Assembly (NCBI GenBank): GCA_002296225.1 | Contig: DBHR01000015.1 | Coordinates: 52,505 to 116,504, forward strand | DNA length: 64,000 bases | Direction of reading: 5' to 3' | DNA from: Acidobacteria bacterium UBA823 | GTDB lineage: Bacteria > Acidobacteriota > Vicinamibacteria > Vicinamibacterales > UBA823 | Program-made: the position numbers and the translations under genes | In this document: piece by piece, positions 34,743-43,495 of the stretch | Layout: every line of letters starts with the position of its first letter | Numbering within the stretch: position 1 is the stretch's first letter | Notes under the pieces: generated by a model | Database searches by the model: none | Told to the model about the DNA's origin: nothing | Seen by the model: the letters and a program-made list of their open reading frames with translations, nothing else

Positions 34743-34808
34743 TCGTGTTCCGACCGTTCAGTTGGACGATGATGTCCGGGGCGTGAACGCCTGACTAACG
34801 ACGCTGGT

Positions 34809-36677
34809 TCACGTCGTTGCGACGACGCGTCGCACGGCCGCAACGATCCGGGCGGCGGAAATCCCGTACTTCTCCAGTAGTTCGTCAGGCTTGCCACTTC
34901 GTGGTATCTCGGACACCGCGAGTCGATGCACGTCGATGCCATTAGTGCCAACGGCCGCACTGACAGCATCACCGAGCCCACCGCTAGCATAATGATCCTC
35001 AACGGTGATCAGCGCATTGCCGCAGCGCTTGCCAGCTGCAATTAAGGTCGCCGCATCGATCGGCGCGAGTGAATAGGCATCTATGACCCCAACTGCAACA
35101 TTGTCCTTAGCGAGCAGGTCAGCCGCCTTTAAGGCCTCAAAGACCGTCACGCCTGCGGCGACGACAGTCGCCACGTCGCTCGAACTCTCGCGCAACGTCT
35201 TTGACCCACCAATTTCGAATTGTTCCGATGGTGGATAGATAACCGAGGTTTTTGGGCGTGACGTCCGGATGTAGACCATCCCCTGGTGCGCGGCCGCCGC
35301 CGCCACGAGGCGCTCAGCACTGACCCCATCGCACGGATACAGCACGGCGCAATTGGGCACCGCCCGCATCATTGCGAGGTCTTCGAGCGCCATCTGCGAC
35401 GGGCCATCCTCGCCAATCGACACACCGGCGTGCGACCCTGCGAGCTTGAGGTTCAGGTTGCTGATGCCGGCCATGCGGATAAAGTCGTAGGCACGGGACA
35501 GAAAACAGGCGAACGTGGACGGAAACGGAATGGCGCCACGGCTAGCCAGACCCATAGCCGCACCGACCATGACCTGCTCAGCGATGTAGGTCTGGTAGAA
35601 CCGGTCGCTGTGCGCCTTCTCAAACGTCTCGCTAAACGTCGAATTCTTGACGTCAGCATCCAGAGCCACGACGCGCTGATCGAGCGCCCCTAGGGCCGCG
35701 AGGGCGTGGCCGTACGCTGTCCGGGTCGCGACCTGCGCACCCAATTCATAGGCAGGAGCAGGCATCCCGCTCACGTCGGGCGGGCTCATCGATTCAACGG
35801 GACCGTCCAGCGGTGCAGCGATCGGGGGAGAAACAGCGCCTTCGACCAACTGCACCTCGAGCTCAGCAATCGCCGCGTTCAGGTCGTCGCCAGGCTTGAG
35901 GGCCTTCCCATGCCACCCCTCCTGGCCTTCGAACAGGGACACCCCTTTCCCTTTGAGGGTACGGGCCAAAATCATCGTTGGACGACCCTTCGTGCTACGA
36001 GCATCATCGAACGCCGCCAGAATCGCGTCCAGGTCGTGCCCGTCCACCACCATCGCATGCCACCCAAACGCTTTCCAGCGCCGCTCGAACTGCTCGAGCG
36101 AATGCCCCCACTGCGTCGCACGGCTCTGACCGAGTGCGTTCACATCGGTGATCGCACAAAGGTTGTCCAGCTTGTGATGCTCGGCCACCTGCGCGGCTTC
36201 CCAAACCGACCCTTCCGCCGACTCACCGTCACCGAGCAGGACGTAGGTGCGATACGACGACTGCAGCCGGCGAGCATTTAGGGCAATGCCGACGGCCGCA
36301 CAGATCCCCTGCCCTAAAGAGCCGGTCGCCACGTCCACGAATGGAAGACGCGGGGTCGGATGGCCTTCGAGGTCGGATTCGATCTGGCGGAGGGCGGTGA
36401 CGTCCTCGACAGCGCCCGCCTGTGCCCACGCCGCGTATAGAAGTGGCGCCGCATGTCCCTTTGACAATACAAATCGATCGCTGTGAGGATACTGGGGGTT
36501 CTCGGGGTCGAAACGCATCTCCGAGAAGAATAGCGCCGCAACGACGTCGGCGGCCGAGCAACAACTTGTTGGATGGCCGCTTCCAGCTGCAGATGTCGCC
36601 CGGATCGAATCAATACGAAGACGCGTAGCGACGCTACGCAACGCGGACACGAGGGATGATCTATCGACCGCCAACAC
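34809..36677 (-). CDS. tkt: Transketolase, single-chain short type
   Basis: 622 residues, the size of the animal-like short transketolases rather than the 660-residue E. coli type. It starts at GTG (36677). The thiamine diphosphate domain has SGHPTSCCSAADV, SKGHAAPLLYAAW and the cofactor motif GDGESAEGSVWEA (from 149). The pyrimidine domain includes DADVKNSTF and EQVMVGAAMGLA, then GEDGPSQMALEDLAM. It moves two-carbon units between sugar phosphates and complements the transaldolase-type gene at 4667. An AGAGG box lies very close to the GTG. It is divergent from the DUF4149 gene. Confidence 0.94.
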   Translation of the reverse strand: MLAVDRSSLVSALRSVATRLRIDSIRATSAAGSGHPTSCCSAADVVAALFFSEMRFDPENPQYPHSDRFVLSKGHAAPLLYAAWAQAGAVEDVTALRQIESDLEGHPTPRLPFVDVATGSLGQGICAAVGIALNARRLQSSYRTYVLLGDGESAEGSVWEAAQVAEHHKLDNLCAITDVNALGQSRATQWGHSLEQFERRWKAFGWHAMVVDGHDLDAILAAFDDARSTKGRPTMILARTLKGKGVSLFEGQEGWHGKALKPGDDLNAAIAELEVQLVEGAVSPPIAAPLDGPVESMSPPDVSGMPAPAYELGAQVATRTAYGHALAALGALDQRVVALDADVKNSTFSETFEKAHSDRFYQTYIAEQVMVGAAMGLASRGAIPFPSTFACFLSRAYDFIRMAGISNLNLKLAGSHAGVSIGEDGPSQMALEDLAMMRAVPNCAVLYPCDGVSAERLVAAAAAHQGMVYIRTSRPKTSVIYPPSEQFEIGGSKTLRESSSDVATVVAAGVTVFEALKAADLLAKDNVAVGVIDAYSLAPIDAATLIAAGKRCGNALITVEDHYASGGLGDAVSAAVGTNGIDVHRLAVSEIPRSGKPDELLEKYGISAARIVAAVRRVVATT

Positions 36678-36758
36678 CCGCCTCTAAATCTCAGAGTCTA
36701 CCATAGCGTCGTCCGACGACCGTGACGCGCCAGGGAGGAAGCATGCCTACCGGTCCAC

Positions 36759-36764
36759 TATAAT
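36759..36764 (+). promoter_or_regulatory. Perfect -10 box (TATAAT) just before the DUF4149 gene
   Basis: TATAAT ends eight bases before the ATG at 36773, so transcription would start at or next to the start codon and give a leaderless message. No -35 hexamer is recognisable 16-18 bases upstream and no Shine-Dalgarno is seen. Confidence 0.45.
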
Positions 36765-36772
36765 GACGGTTA

Positions 36773-37267
36773 ATGATCGCGCTTCGGTACGTCTACGTGG
36801 TGCTGCTCGCGTTGTGGTTAGGCGGCATGGTGGCACTGGGCGGGCTCGCCGCACCGGCAACCTTCGCAGTGTTGCAGCAGGAACATCCTGACACCGGCCG
36901 CACACTCGCGGGTCAAGTCTTCGGGGAAACGTTGAAACGATTTCACGTTGCATCCTACGTCGTTGCTGCACTCCTGCTGGCCAGCCTGCTCGGCATGGCA
37001 GCCCTCGGCTCGAAGCCGGCCGGCTTCGAAACCCGCTTCGCCATCATCGTGGCTATGCTACTGGTCAGCCTTTACTCTGGAAAGAGCGTCTCGCCGACGA
37101 TCGAACGGATGCAGAAGGAGATCGGTGGGCCGGTCGCAGCTCTACCCACGGATGACCCGCGCCGGAGCCAGTTCGGACGCCTGCACGCCTTATCGACCGC
37201 GCTGATGCTCGTGAACGTCGCCGGCGCGCTGGTCCTGATCTACTGGGAAGCTCGGCGCGGAGCTTGA
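36773..37267 (+). CDS. DUF4149 membrane protein
   Basis: 164 residues with four hydrophobic segments (about 3-30, 55-78, 85-102 and 138-160). The first reads VVLLALWLGGMVALGG and is followed by FAVLQQEHPDTGRTLAGQVFGETLKRFH (quoted as HPDTGRTLAGQVFGETLKR), the pattern of DUF4149/TMEM205-like proteins. The function of the family is unknown. It is 60 bases ahead of the PlsB-like acyltransferase and probably in its unit. Confidence 0.8.
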   Translation: MIALRYVYVVLLALWLGGMVALGGLAAPATFAVLQQEHPDTGRTLAGQVFGETLKRFHVASYVVAALLLASLLGMAALGSKPAGFETRFAIIVAMLLVSLYSGKSVSPTIERMQKEIGGPVAALPTDDPRRSQFGRLHALSTALMLVNVAGALVLIYWEARRGA

Positions 37268-37312
37268 TCCCGCCGCCGCGACCACTCGCGGTATCTATCT
37301 GAAAACACATGG

Positions 37313-37318
37313 TATAGT
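37313..37318 (+). promoter_or_regulatory. Extended -10 box (TGGTATAGT) just before the acyltransferase gene
   Basis: TATAGT at 37313-37318 is preceded by TG at the extended -10 position. The next GTG (37325) and ATG (37328) lie 6-9 bases downstream, near the expected transcription start, again suggesting a leaderless message. Confidence 0.4.
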
Positions 37319-37327
37319 GCCAGCGTG

Positions 37328-38455
37328 ATGCTTGACGACATCACCCAAGCAGTTCTGGCCCATGACGACGTTGCCCGCTACCTTCGGGGCGGACGCGGCG
37401 AAAGCAACCTCGAAGCTCGCGAACGGATTCACGCCTATATCGAAGAACTTCGAACGACCCAACGCTATCCGTTCTACCGGGCGCTCAAGCATCCGCTCTA
37501 CCCCATCCTTCGCAAGATCACGAGGATGCCCGAAAGTGTTGAGATCGCCGAGTCCGCAACTCGGTGGGGTCGGGTGATCTATGCGTCGAATCATAAGAGC
37601 CACACCGACTACCTCATCGAGCCGCTCATCCTCGACGACCACGGTATCCGGCCGCCGGTCATCGCGGCGGGTATCAACTTGTTCGGCGGCGCGCTGGGAC
37701 TGCTGCACAGACACGTGACAGGCGCCATCCCGATCCGACGGAACACGAAAGACCCGGCCTATCTGGTAACGCTCAAGGCTTACGTTGCCGAACTACTAAA
37801 ACGCCACGACATTCTCGTCTATCTCGAGGGTGGGCGCTCCTACAACGGCGCCATGAAGTCACCGAAGACCGGACTCCTGCATGCAGCGCTACAGGCTGGC
37901 CAAGACGACCTGACGATCCTGCCAATGGCTGTGGCTTACGACCTCGTCCTCGAGGATCAGGCACTGGCTCATCAGGGCGTCAAGCGGCGTCAGCGTCCAT
38001 TTGCCCTGGAGCTTGCCGAGATGGTGCGCTACGGGGTGGGCTATCAGTCTAGGGCCTTCGTCACGTTCGGCACACCGGTCCCACTAAGCGGCTACGACGT
38101 CGAGTCGCGCCGCGAGGTAATGAACCTGGCCAGCCACATCGGCGACCTGATCGGCAAACTACATAAGGTGCTACCGACCGCGCTAGTCTCGGCAGCTATG
38201 CGGCCCTCGATTGAACTCACAGACCTGACGGATCGGATAGACGGGCTTCTCGAAGTGCTGCGAGTCAGTGGCGCGAATCTAGCAGTCTCAACCGGCCAGC
38301 AAGCTGTGGAGGAAGCGATTGAACCGATGACCGAACGCGGTATCCTCGTTATCGACGGCACGAAATGTCGCGTACGCGATCGGATGGTCCTGCGCTACTA
38401 CGCCCGCTCGATTCAGCACCTGCTCTCCCCGCGCTCCGAACAATCGACGCACTGA
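37328..38455 (+). CDS. PlsB-like glycerol-3-phosphate acyltransferase
   Basis: 375 residues from the ATG at 37328; a GTG three bases upstream is equally possible. The acyltransferase motif NHKSHTDYL (88-96, His89 and Asp94) and the glycerol-phosphate-binding EGGRSYNG are those of the PlsB/GPAT group rather than PlsC. INLFGGALGLLHRHVTGAIPIRR (as INLFGGALG and GAIPIRR) is the third block. It is much shorter than E. coli PlsB (807), lacking the long N-terminal region. It would acylate glycerol 3-phosphate at the membrane to start phospholipid synthesis. The FGE-domain gene begins six bases after its stop. Confidence 0.85.
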   Translation: MLDDITQAVLAHDDVARYLRGGRGESNLEARERIHAYIEELRTTQRYPFYRALKHPLYPILRKITRMPESVEIAESATRWGRVIYASNHKSHTDYLIEPLILDDHGIRPPVIAAGINLFGGALGLLHRHVTGAIPIRRNTKDPAYLVTLKAYVAELLKRHDILVYLEGGRSYNGAMKSPKTGLLHAALQAGQDDLTILPMAVAYDLVLEDQALAHQGVKRRQRPFALELAEMVRYGVGYQSRAFVTFGTPVPLSGYDVESRREVMNLASHIGDLIGKLHKVLPTALVSAAMRPSIELTDLTDRIDGLLEVLRVSGANLAVSTGQQAVEEAIEPMTERGILVIDGTKCRVRDRMVLRYYARSIQHLLSPRSEQSTH

Positions 38456-38461
38456 CTCTCC

Positions 38462-39229
38462 ATGGTCGCGAATTCACCTCGGCATCATCGCCCGAGCCAT
38501 AATTCGTCCACTGCGCCTACGGATTGCAACTTAACACCAGGCGGATTCGCACCGATACCGTCTGGCTGGATCGTCATAGGCAGCGCGAACGGACAGGCTG
38601 ACGAGCAGCCTCTGCACCATGTCTGGATCGATGCTTTTGAAATGGCCGTCTTTCCAGTCACCCACGAAGCCTACGGTGCGTTCCTCGTTGCCACCGGCCA
38701 TCCGCATCCGCGCGGCTGGGGAGCACCTGCACTCTCCCATCCCGAACAGCCGGTGGTCGGCGTGAGTTGGCACGATGCCGTAGCGTATTGCAACTGGAGG
38801 TCGGCTAACGGACGACCGGCGCAGCTCCCAACCGAAGCGCAATGGGAGCGCGCGGCGCGCGGACGCCGACACGGCCGCCGCTACCCGTGGGGCGACACAA
38901 TTCCCGACTGGGTGCCCAATGGCGGACGGGGGCCACTCGACGGCCCGTGGCCTGTGACACTCGGAGAGCCCAATGACTTCGGCCTCTTCGGCATCGCCGC
39001 AAACATCCACGAATGGTGCACCAATTGGCATGCCGTAGACTTCTACGAACGGTCCCCGGCGTTGAACCCGAGCGGCCCGGTTTCCGGTGTTCGCCGGGCA
39101 TCTCGAGGCGGGGCGTGGCGGCACGCCATAACCGTCAGCCCGGTGGCCTCGCGGAGTAAATTAGACCCGACCTATCGCTACACGGATTTCGGCTTCCGAT
39201 TGGCGCGGTCAACACCTCGTTCACCATGA
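38462..39229 (+). CDS. FGE-sulfatase (SUMF1/EgtB-type) domain protein
   Basis: 255 residues; the whole chain from about 30 to 250 is one formylglycine-generating-enzyme-like domain. Marks are GGFAPIPSGWIVIGS, FPVTHEAYGAFLVATGH, PVVGVSWHDAVAYCNW, LPTEAQWERAARG, YPWGDTIPD, IHEWCTNW and RGGAW. No signal peptide is present, so a cytoplasmic location is likely. The family includes true formylglycine-generating enzymes, EgtB-type sulfoxide synthases and many proteins that lack the catalytic cysteines. No sulfatase or ergothioneine gene is nearby, so I leave the activity open. The end overlaps the next gene in ATGA. Confidence 0.85.
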   Translation: MVANSPRHHRPSHNSSTAPTDCNLTPGGFAPIPSGWIVIGSANGQADEQPLHHVWIDAFEMAVFPVTHEAYGAFLVATGHPHPRGWGAPALSHPEQPVVGVSWHDAVAYCNWRSANGRPAQLPTEAQWERAARGRRHGRRYPWGDTIPDWVPNGGRGPLDGPWPVTLGEPNDFGLFGIAANIHEWCTNWHAVDFYERSPALNPSGPVSGVRRASRGGAWRHAITVSPVASRSKLDPTYRYTDFGFRLARSTPRSP

Positions 39230-40605
39230 GGCCAGCTGCCGCTTTAGCCCTGTCGATCGCCCGGGCGGTCCGTGGGGCCGGTGGGCACGCCTTGTTCGTC
39301 GGCGGCTGGGTGCGTGATCGGCTACGTGGCCACATAGCAGAGAACGTTGACCTCGAGGTCTACGGCGTACCCGCCGACCGGCTCCACATCTTGCTGGCGG
39401 ATTTCGGCTCGGTCAATGCCGTCGGTAAAAACTTCTCAGTCTACAAGGTTGGCTCAATCGACGTTGCTCTTCCGCGACGTGAGTCCAAGAGTGGTCGCGG
39501 CCACCGCGGCTTCATGGTCACCGGCGATCCTGACCTTCCCTACGATCAGGCCTTCCGACGCCGGGACTTCACCATCAACGCAATCGGCTGGGACCCACTG
39601 ACCGAAGAGTATGTCGACCCTTACTCCGGGCGAGCTGACCTGGCGCGAGGCTTGCTCCGAGCCGTCGACCCGGACACGTTCAAAGACGATAGCCTGCGGG
39701 TCTTGCGCGCGGTGCAGTTTGCTGCGCGGTTCGAGTTCAGCCTCGACCCGGACACGGCACGCCTCTGCGCGGACCTACCGCTCGACGACCTTCCGGCCGA
39801 ACGCATCTGGGCAGAGCTAGACAAACTGTTGCGACTCGCTAACCGACCGGCTCTGGGGTTCACAGTGGCACGATCACTCGGCGTCGTCGAGCGGCTCTTT
39901 CCTGAAATGGTTCCTCTCATCGATTGCCCACAGGAACCCGAATGGCACCCGGAGGGAGATGTCTGGACGCACACGCTACTAGTTATCGACGAGGCGCGCG
40001 CACGCATCGATGACCTAGCGCGTTCGAAGCAAATTGCGGTGATGCTCGGCGCCGTGTGTCACGATTTCGGTAAACCGGCCACGACCCGCATCAGCGACGG
40101 GCGCATCCGATCACTCAACCACGAGGCAGCTGGTGTCTCACCAGCAACCGCATTTCTCGATCGGCTGAACATCCATACGATCGACGGATTCGACGTACGC
40201 CACCAGATACTCGGCATGGTGGCCCACCATCTCACACCTGGGATGTGGCATCGCTCACGCGACGGCGTCGGGGACGGTGCGTTCCGGCGGCTGGCACGTA
40301 AGGTCGATCTTGAGCTGCTCGCGCGACTGAGCGCAGCGGATTGTCTTGGACGAACCGGAAAGTTCGACTGTTCAGCGATGGAATGGTTTATCGAGCGAGC
40401 ACGGGCCCTTGGAGTGGAGCATGCTCCGCCGGACCCATTGCTCAAAGGTCGACACCTTATCGCTCGCGGGTGGTCACCAGGCCCAGCATTAGGGGAGATT
40501 CTTCGCGCCATCTACGAACAGCAACTGGACGGACGGATCACGACGGTGGAGGGGGCGATCGATCTAGCCGAGGCGCAGCATCGTGCGCAACATCCGGACG
40601 GTTAA
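39226..40605 (+). CDS. CCA-type tRNA nucleotidyltransferase with HD domain
   Basis: 459 residues. The N-terminal class II nucleotidyltransferase head has GGWVRD (26-31) and RRDFTINAIGWD (from 112), followed by the neck DSLRVLRAVQFAARF and a C-terminal HD phosphohydrolase domain (about 245-370; WTHTLLVID, CHDFGKP). The family normally has DxD (KDIDLEV); here the aligned residues are ENVDLEV, so the first Asp is Asn40 and only Asp42 remains. This may weaken or change nucleotide addition; the HD domain looks intact. It overlaps the FGE-domain gene by four bases and its stop overlaps that of the convergent threonine dehydratase gene. Confidence 0.85.
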   Translation: MRPAAALALSIARAVRGAGGHALFVGGWVRDRLRGHIAENVDLEVYGVPADRLHILLADFGSVNAVGKNFSVYKVGSIDVALPRRESKSGRGHRGFMVTGDPDLPYDQAFRRRDFTINAIGWDPLTEEYVDPYSGRADLARGLLRAVDPDTFKDDSLRVLRAVQFAARFEFSLDPDTARLCADLPLDDLPAERIWAELDKLLRLANRPALGFTVARSLGVVERLFPEMVPLIDCPQEPEWHPEGDVWTHTLLVIDEARARIDDLARSKQIAVMLGAVCHDFGKPATTRISDGRIRSLNHEAAGVSPATAFLDRLNIHTIDGFDVRHQILGMVAHHLTPGMWHRSRDGVGDGAFRRLARKVDLELLARLSAADCLGRTGKFDCSAMEWFIERARALGVEHAPPDPLLKGRHLIARGWSPGPALGEILRAIYEQQLDGRITTVEGAIDLAEAQHRAQHPDG

Positions 40606-41558
40606 CTGGCCAGCTCGACGCAGGTGGCAAGCGTCTCCGGGGCCATGTTTCCGCCGCTCAGGATGGCCACCACCGGCCTGGCCACGCCGGCACCCATTTG
40701 CCTGACAGCAGCGACTGAGGCGGCTCCACTCGGCTCCACAACGAGCTTCGCGCGCCGATAGAGCCAGACCACAGCTTCGGCGATCGACCGATCGTCAACC
40801 GTCACAATCTCGTCAACGAACCGCTGCATGTGGGCGAACGTGAGATCGCCAGGACGCACTGGCAGCAGGCCGTCAGCAAGGCTCGACACCTTCTCGAGTG
40901 TGACAGGCTGCCCAGCCTCGAGCGAGGCCGTCATCGTCGCAGCACCGACCGGCTCGACACCCACGACGCGAACCTCTGGTTTTGCTAACTTGATCGCCGC
41001 AGACAAGCCGGCCGCCAGCCCCCCACCACCCACAGGTACGACGACCGTCGCAACCGTCGGACACTGCTCCAAGAGCTCCCGTCCAACCGTGCCCTGGCCG
41101 GCAACGATCCACTCGTGATCGAAAGGCTGTACTAAAGTCAGCTGGCGGGCCACCGCCTCAGCTTCCGCTCGGCGCCCGCGCTCATGCGAGGTCGTGCCTT
41201 CAAAAAGCACTTCCGCACCGAACTCGCGCGCGCCCTCTATTTTGATCCGAGGTGCCGTTGTCGGCATCACGACGGTCGCCGGCACGCCGAGCACGCGCGC
41301 CGCTAGCGCGACTGCTTGGGCATGGTTTCCAGACGAGTAAGTGATCACACCTTGGTCACGCGCCTTGGCATCGAGCTGCGCGAGCGTGTTGTAGGCTCCG
41401 CGGATTTTGAACGCACCCGCTGCCTGGAGATTTTCGCACTTGAGCCAGATCGGCAACTCCCCGGTGGGTGGCGCCACCTCCACCATCGGCGTCCGACGTG
41501 CCACACCTCGAATGCGATCGGCAGCGGCGGCAATCTCCGCAAGACTCACCAAGTTCAT
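40602..41558 (-). CDS. Threonine/serine dehydratase family enzyme
   Basis: 318 residues of the fold-II PLP family, without the C-terminal ACT regulatory domain. The cofactor lysine is Lys51 in GAFKIRGAYN; SSGNHAQAVA, the phosphate-binding VGGGGLAAGL and the C-terminal SGGN are clear. It probably converts threonine to 2-oxobutanoate and ammonia (catabolic TdcB or serine racemase-like type); which amino acid is preferred cannot be read. 2-Oxobutanoate could feed the propionyl-CoA carboxylase encoded at 1-4663. Its stop overlaps the convergent nucleotidyltransferase gene by four bases. Confidence 0.9.
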   Translation of the reverse strand: MNLVSLAEIAAAADRIRGVARRTPMVEVAPPTGELPIWLKCENLQAAGAFKIRGAYNTLAQLDAKARDQGVITYSSGNHAQAVALAARVLGVPATVVMPTTAPRIKIEGAREFGAEVLFEGTTSHERGRRAEAEAVARQLTLVQPFDHEWIVAGQGTVGRELLEQCPTVATVVVPVGGGGLAAGLSAAIKLAKPEVRVVGVEPVGAATMTASLEAGQPVTLEKVSSLADGLLPVRPGDLTFAHMQRFVDEIVTVDDRSIAEAVVWLYRRAKLVVEPSGAASVAAVRQMGAGVARPVVAILSGGNMAPETLATCVELAS

Positions 41559-41915
41559 CGTGTCTGTGCGACCGTGGGTCGCTCTCGCCCCGTACGAGTC
41601 AGTATAGCCGCTCTAAAGTCCGTCCGGCGCCGGTCGATACGAAGGTTAACCGGGAGCACGAAGCTCAAAAATGCCAATCTCGAAACGCACGGCAAACCTC
41701 TCCCGCCGACCGGCTGACGCCGGGGACCCCAAGCCCCATAGCACGACCCGAGAGCGACCACGTCGGATGCGCGTCAAAATTCGTCCCTCCGTCCCCACAC
41801 TGCGTGCCGCACTGCCGGCCAACCAGCGCTGGATGGTTGCCGCCTACGGCGACTAGCGGATAGCCACTCCCTCTACTCGACACCAGTGCCACCGGCTCGA
41901 CTTGTATACTGGGGT
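41559..41915. other. Intergenic region between threonine dehydratase and the barrel protein
   Basis: 357 bases. A TATACT-type -10 box on the minus strand (41601-41606) could serve the dehydratase gene, and another on the plus strand (41905-41910) lies just before the barrel gene. A 61-codon frame at 41671-41856 has no recognisable features and I do not call it. Confidence 0.4.
41905..41910 (+). promoter_or_regulatory. -10 box (TATACT) next to the barrel-protein start
   Basis: TATACT ends five bases before the ATG at 41916, so transcription would begin at about the start codon. No good -35 hexamer is seen. Confidence 0.35.
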
Positions 41916-42599
41916 ATGGTCGACGGCTGTCGTCGCGTTGCCACATACATCCTTCTCACACTCGCGTTCTCGATCGTGGCCCTCGACGCGCGTGCGCAGG
42001 ACCCGATGGCAGTAGGACCCTTTGCGGTCGATTTACGCGTCGCCATGCCCAGATTCGGCCAGAACGAACGCGTGGCAGCCCAACGCGACCTCTCCGCACT
42101 GCAGCTCCCGGCATGGGGACTCGGCCTCGACGTTGGCGCGCACGTCTACCCGGTAAAGTGGAAGATGGTTACATTCGGAGTCGGTGTGCAGGCGTTAATC
42201 TCTGAAGGCACGCGGTCACCGACCGCCGAGGAGGCCGAAAACAACCCCGACCTTCCCGTCATCCGCACGACACTTAATACGATTGCACCGCAGTTTTCCC
42301 TCAATTTCGGTGGCACGAGTGGATGGAGCTACATCAGCACCGGCCTCGGCACGTCTACGTTCAACGTCGGGTCCGCCGAGACCGACCTGGATGATCGGCG
42401 GTTTTCGACTCTCAACTACGGCGGTGGCGGCAAATGGTTCGCGAAAGATCACCTAGCATTTTCGGTAGACCTCCGCTTCTACGCCATCAGCCCGCAAGGG
42501 GGAACGGACAAGCTACCGGCGCTGGCGAGTGGAGGTCAAGCTGGTGCCCTGCCTCGCCTGAAACTGATGGTGTTCAGCATCGGTGTCTCGTTCAAGTAG
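41916..42599 (+). CDS. Predicted outer-membrane beta-barrel protein
   Basis: 227 residues from the ATG at 41916. A signal peptide of about 30 residues ends near DARAQDP. The mature protein has repeated amphipathic beta strands separated by turns, such as WGLGLDVGAHVYPV, MVTFGVGVQALI, WSYISTGLGTSTFNVG and HLAFSVDLRFYAI, and it ends in LMVFSIGVSFK, the kind of strand that closes an outer-membrane barrel of 8-10 strands. Family and cargo are not recognised. Its last eight bases overlap the convergent TPR gene. LPS synthesis genes elsewhere in the window agree with an outer membrane. Confidence 0.72.
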   Translation: MVDGCRRVATYILLTLAFSIVALDARAQDPMAVGPFAVDLRVAMPRFGQNERVAAQRDLSALQLPAWGLGLDVGAHVYPVKWKMVTFGVGVQALISEGTRSPTAEEAENNPDLPVIRTTLNTIAPQFSLNFGGTSGWSYISTGLGTSTFNVGSAETDLDDRRFSTLNYGGGGKWFAKDHLAFSVDLRFYAISPQGGTDKLPALASGGQAGALPRLKLMVFSIGVSFK

Positions 42600-43377
42600 C
42601 GTGGCCCTGCGTGCCCGGACCTCGCTCAGAGTGTGCGCCGAGTAGCGTCTCGGATGGCCACCCGTCGAGATAGCGCCGCGCGCGCTCGATCCACGGTGAT
42701 TCTCCGGGTCGCAAGTAGGCTGGGACGCTATCCTCTTGATCAACGATCTCTTGCATGACGCGCGCCGCCTCGGCCTGTTGGCCCATCTTGTCGAGCAGCA
42801 ACCCCCAGTGGAACTTTGGCCGCGCCCGAGTCGACGAACCAGCCACAGCCGCATATTGCTCTAGCGCCTCGCGGTCCCGACCAGCAGCCAATAACGCGTC
42901 GGCAAGCGCCTCTGCCGCCGCACCGTAATCGTACTTCATGTCAGCGGTATGCACCTTACTCAACTCTTCGACGGCTTCCGCTTGCCGGTCTTGCGCCGCC
43001 AGCGAAAGACCAAGGTGATAGCGGGCATACAGACTGTCCGGGTCGGTCTCGAGCGATCGACCATATGCGTCGGCCGCTGATCGGTGATCTCCTCGATGTA
43101 CATGCAAGTCACCCAGTTCAACGAAAAGCCCAGGTGCAGGGTTCGAGATGAGCAGCGCCTCAAGCTCGTCGATCCTAACGTCGCGCCTGACCGGTTCGGC
43201 GGCGGGGAGTTCCCCGAAGCGACGGCCGCGCAGTAACTCGCTAACCACGTACGCCAGCGCGCCAAACGGCCCGAAGAACAGCACCGCCAGCACCCACAAC
43301 TTCCGCGACCGCTGCCGCCAGCAGTCGAGGATGGCCCAGATCTGAAAGGCGATGAGAGCAACGTATATCAGCAGCAT
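42592..43377 (-). CDS. Membrane-anchored TPR protein with PLDc_N-like N-terminus
   Basis: 261 residues from the ATG at 43377. The first 50 residues hold two transmembrane helices with an intervening ILDCWRQRSRKLWVLAVLF (as DCWRQRSRKLW) and FFGPFGALAYVV, the pattern of the short PLDc_N membrane module that precedes phospholipase D and other domains. The remainder (about 75-250) is built of tetratricopeptide-like repeats, for example DHRSAADAYGRSLETDPDSL and YHLGLSLAAQDRQAEAVEEL, which may hold envelope proteins together. No catalytic site is visible. A frame extending to 43428 is open but unsupported. Confidence 0.75.
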   Translation of the reverse strand: MLLIYVALIAFQIWAILDCWRQRSRKLWVLAVLFFGPFGALAYVVSELLRGRRFGELPAAEPVRRDVRIDELEALLISNPAPGLFVELGDLHVHRGDHRSAADAYGRSLETDPDSLYARYHLGLSLAAQDRQAEAVEELSKVHTADMKYDYGAAAEALADALLAAGRDREALEQYAAVAGSSTRARPKFHWGLLLDKMGQQAEAARVMQEIVDQEDSVPAYLRPGESPWIERARRYLDGWPSETLLGAHSERGPGTQGHAT

Positions 43378-43495
43378 CACGTCGGCGCGACCTCTAACCA
43401 CATGATCGTCAGGTCCCCAAAACACCACCGACTGGCGGCCAGTGCGGAGGAACGATCATGATGCGATCAAAACAGTCTTACATGATAATGCAGCC

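Noticed and set aside
41671..41856. 61-codon frame in the gap before the barrel gene
   Set aside because: No Shine-Dalgarno, no family features and mixed third-position use; not enough to call a gene.
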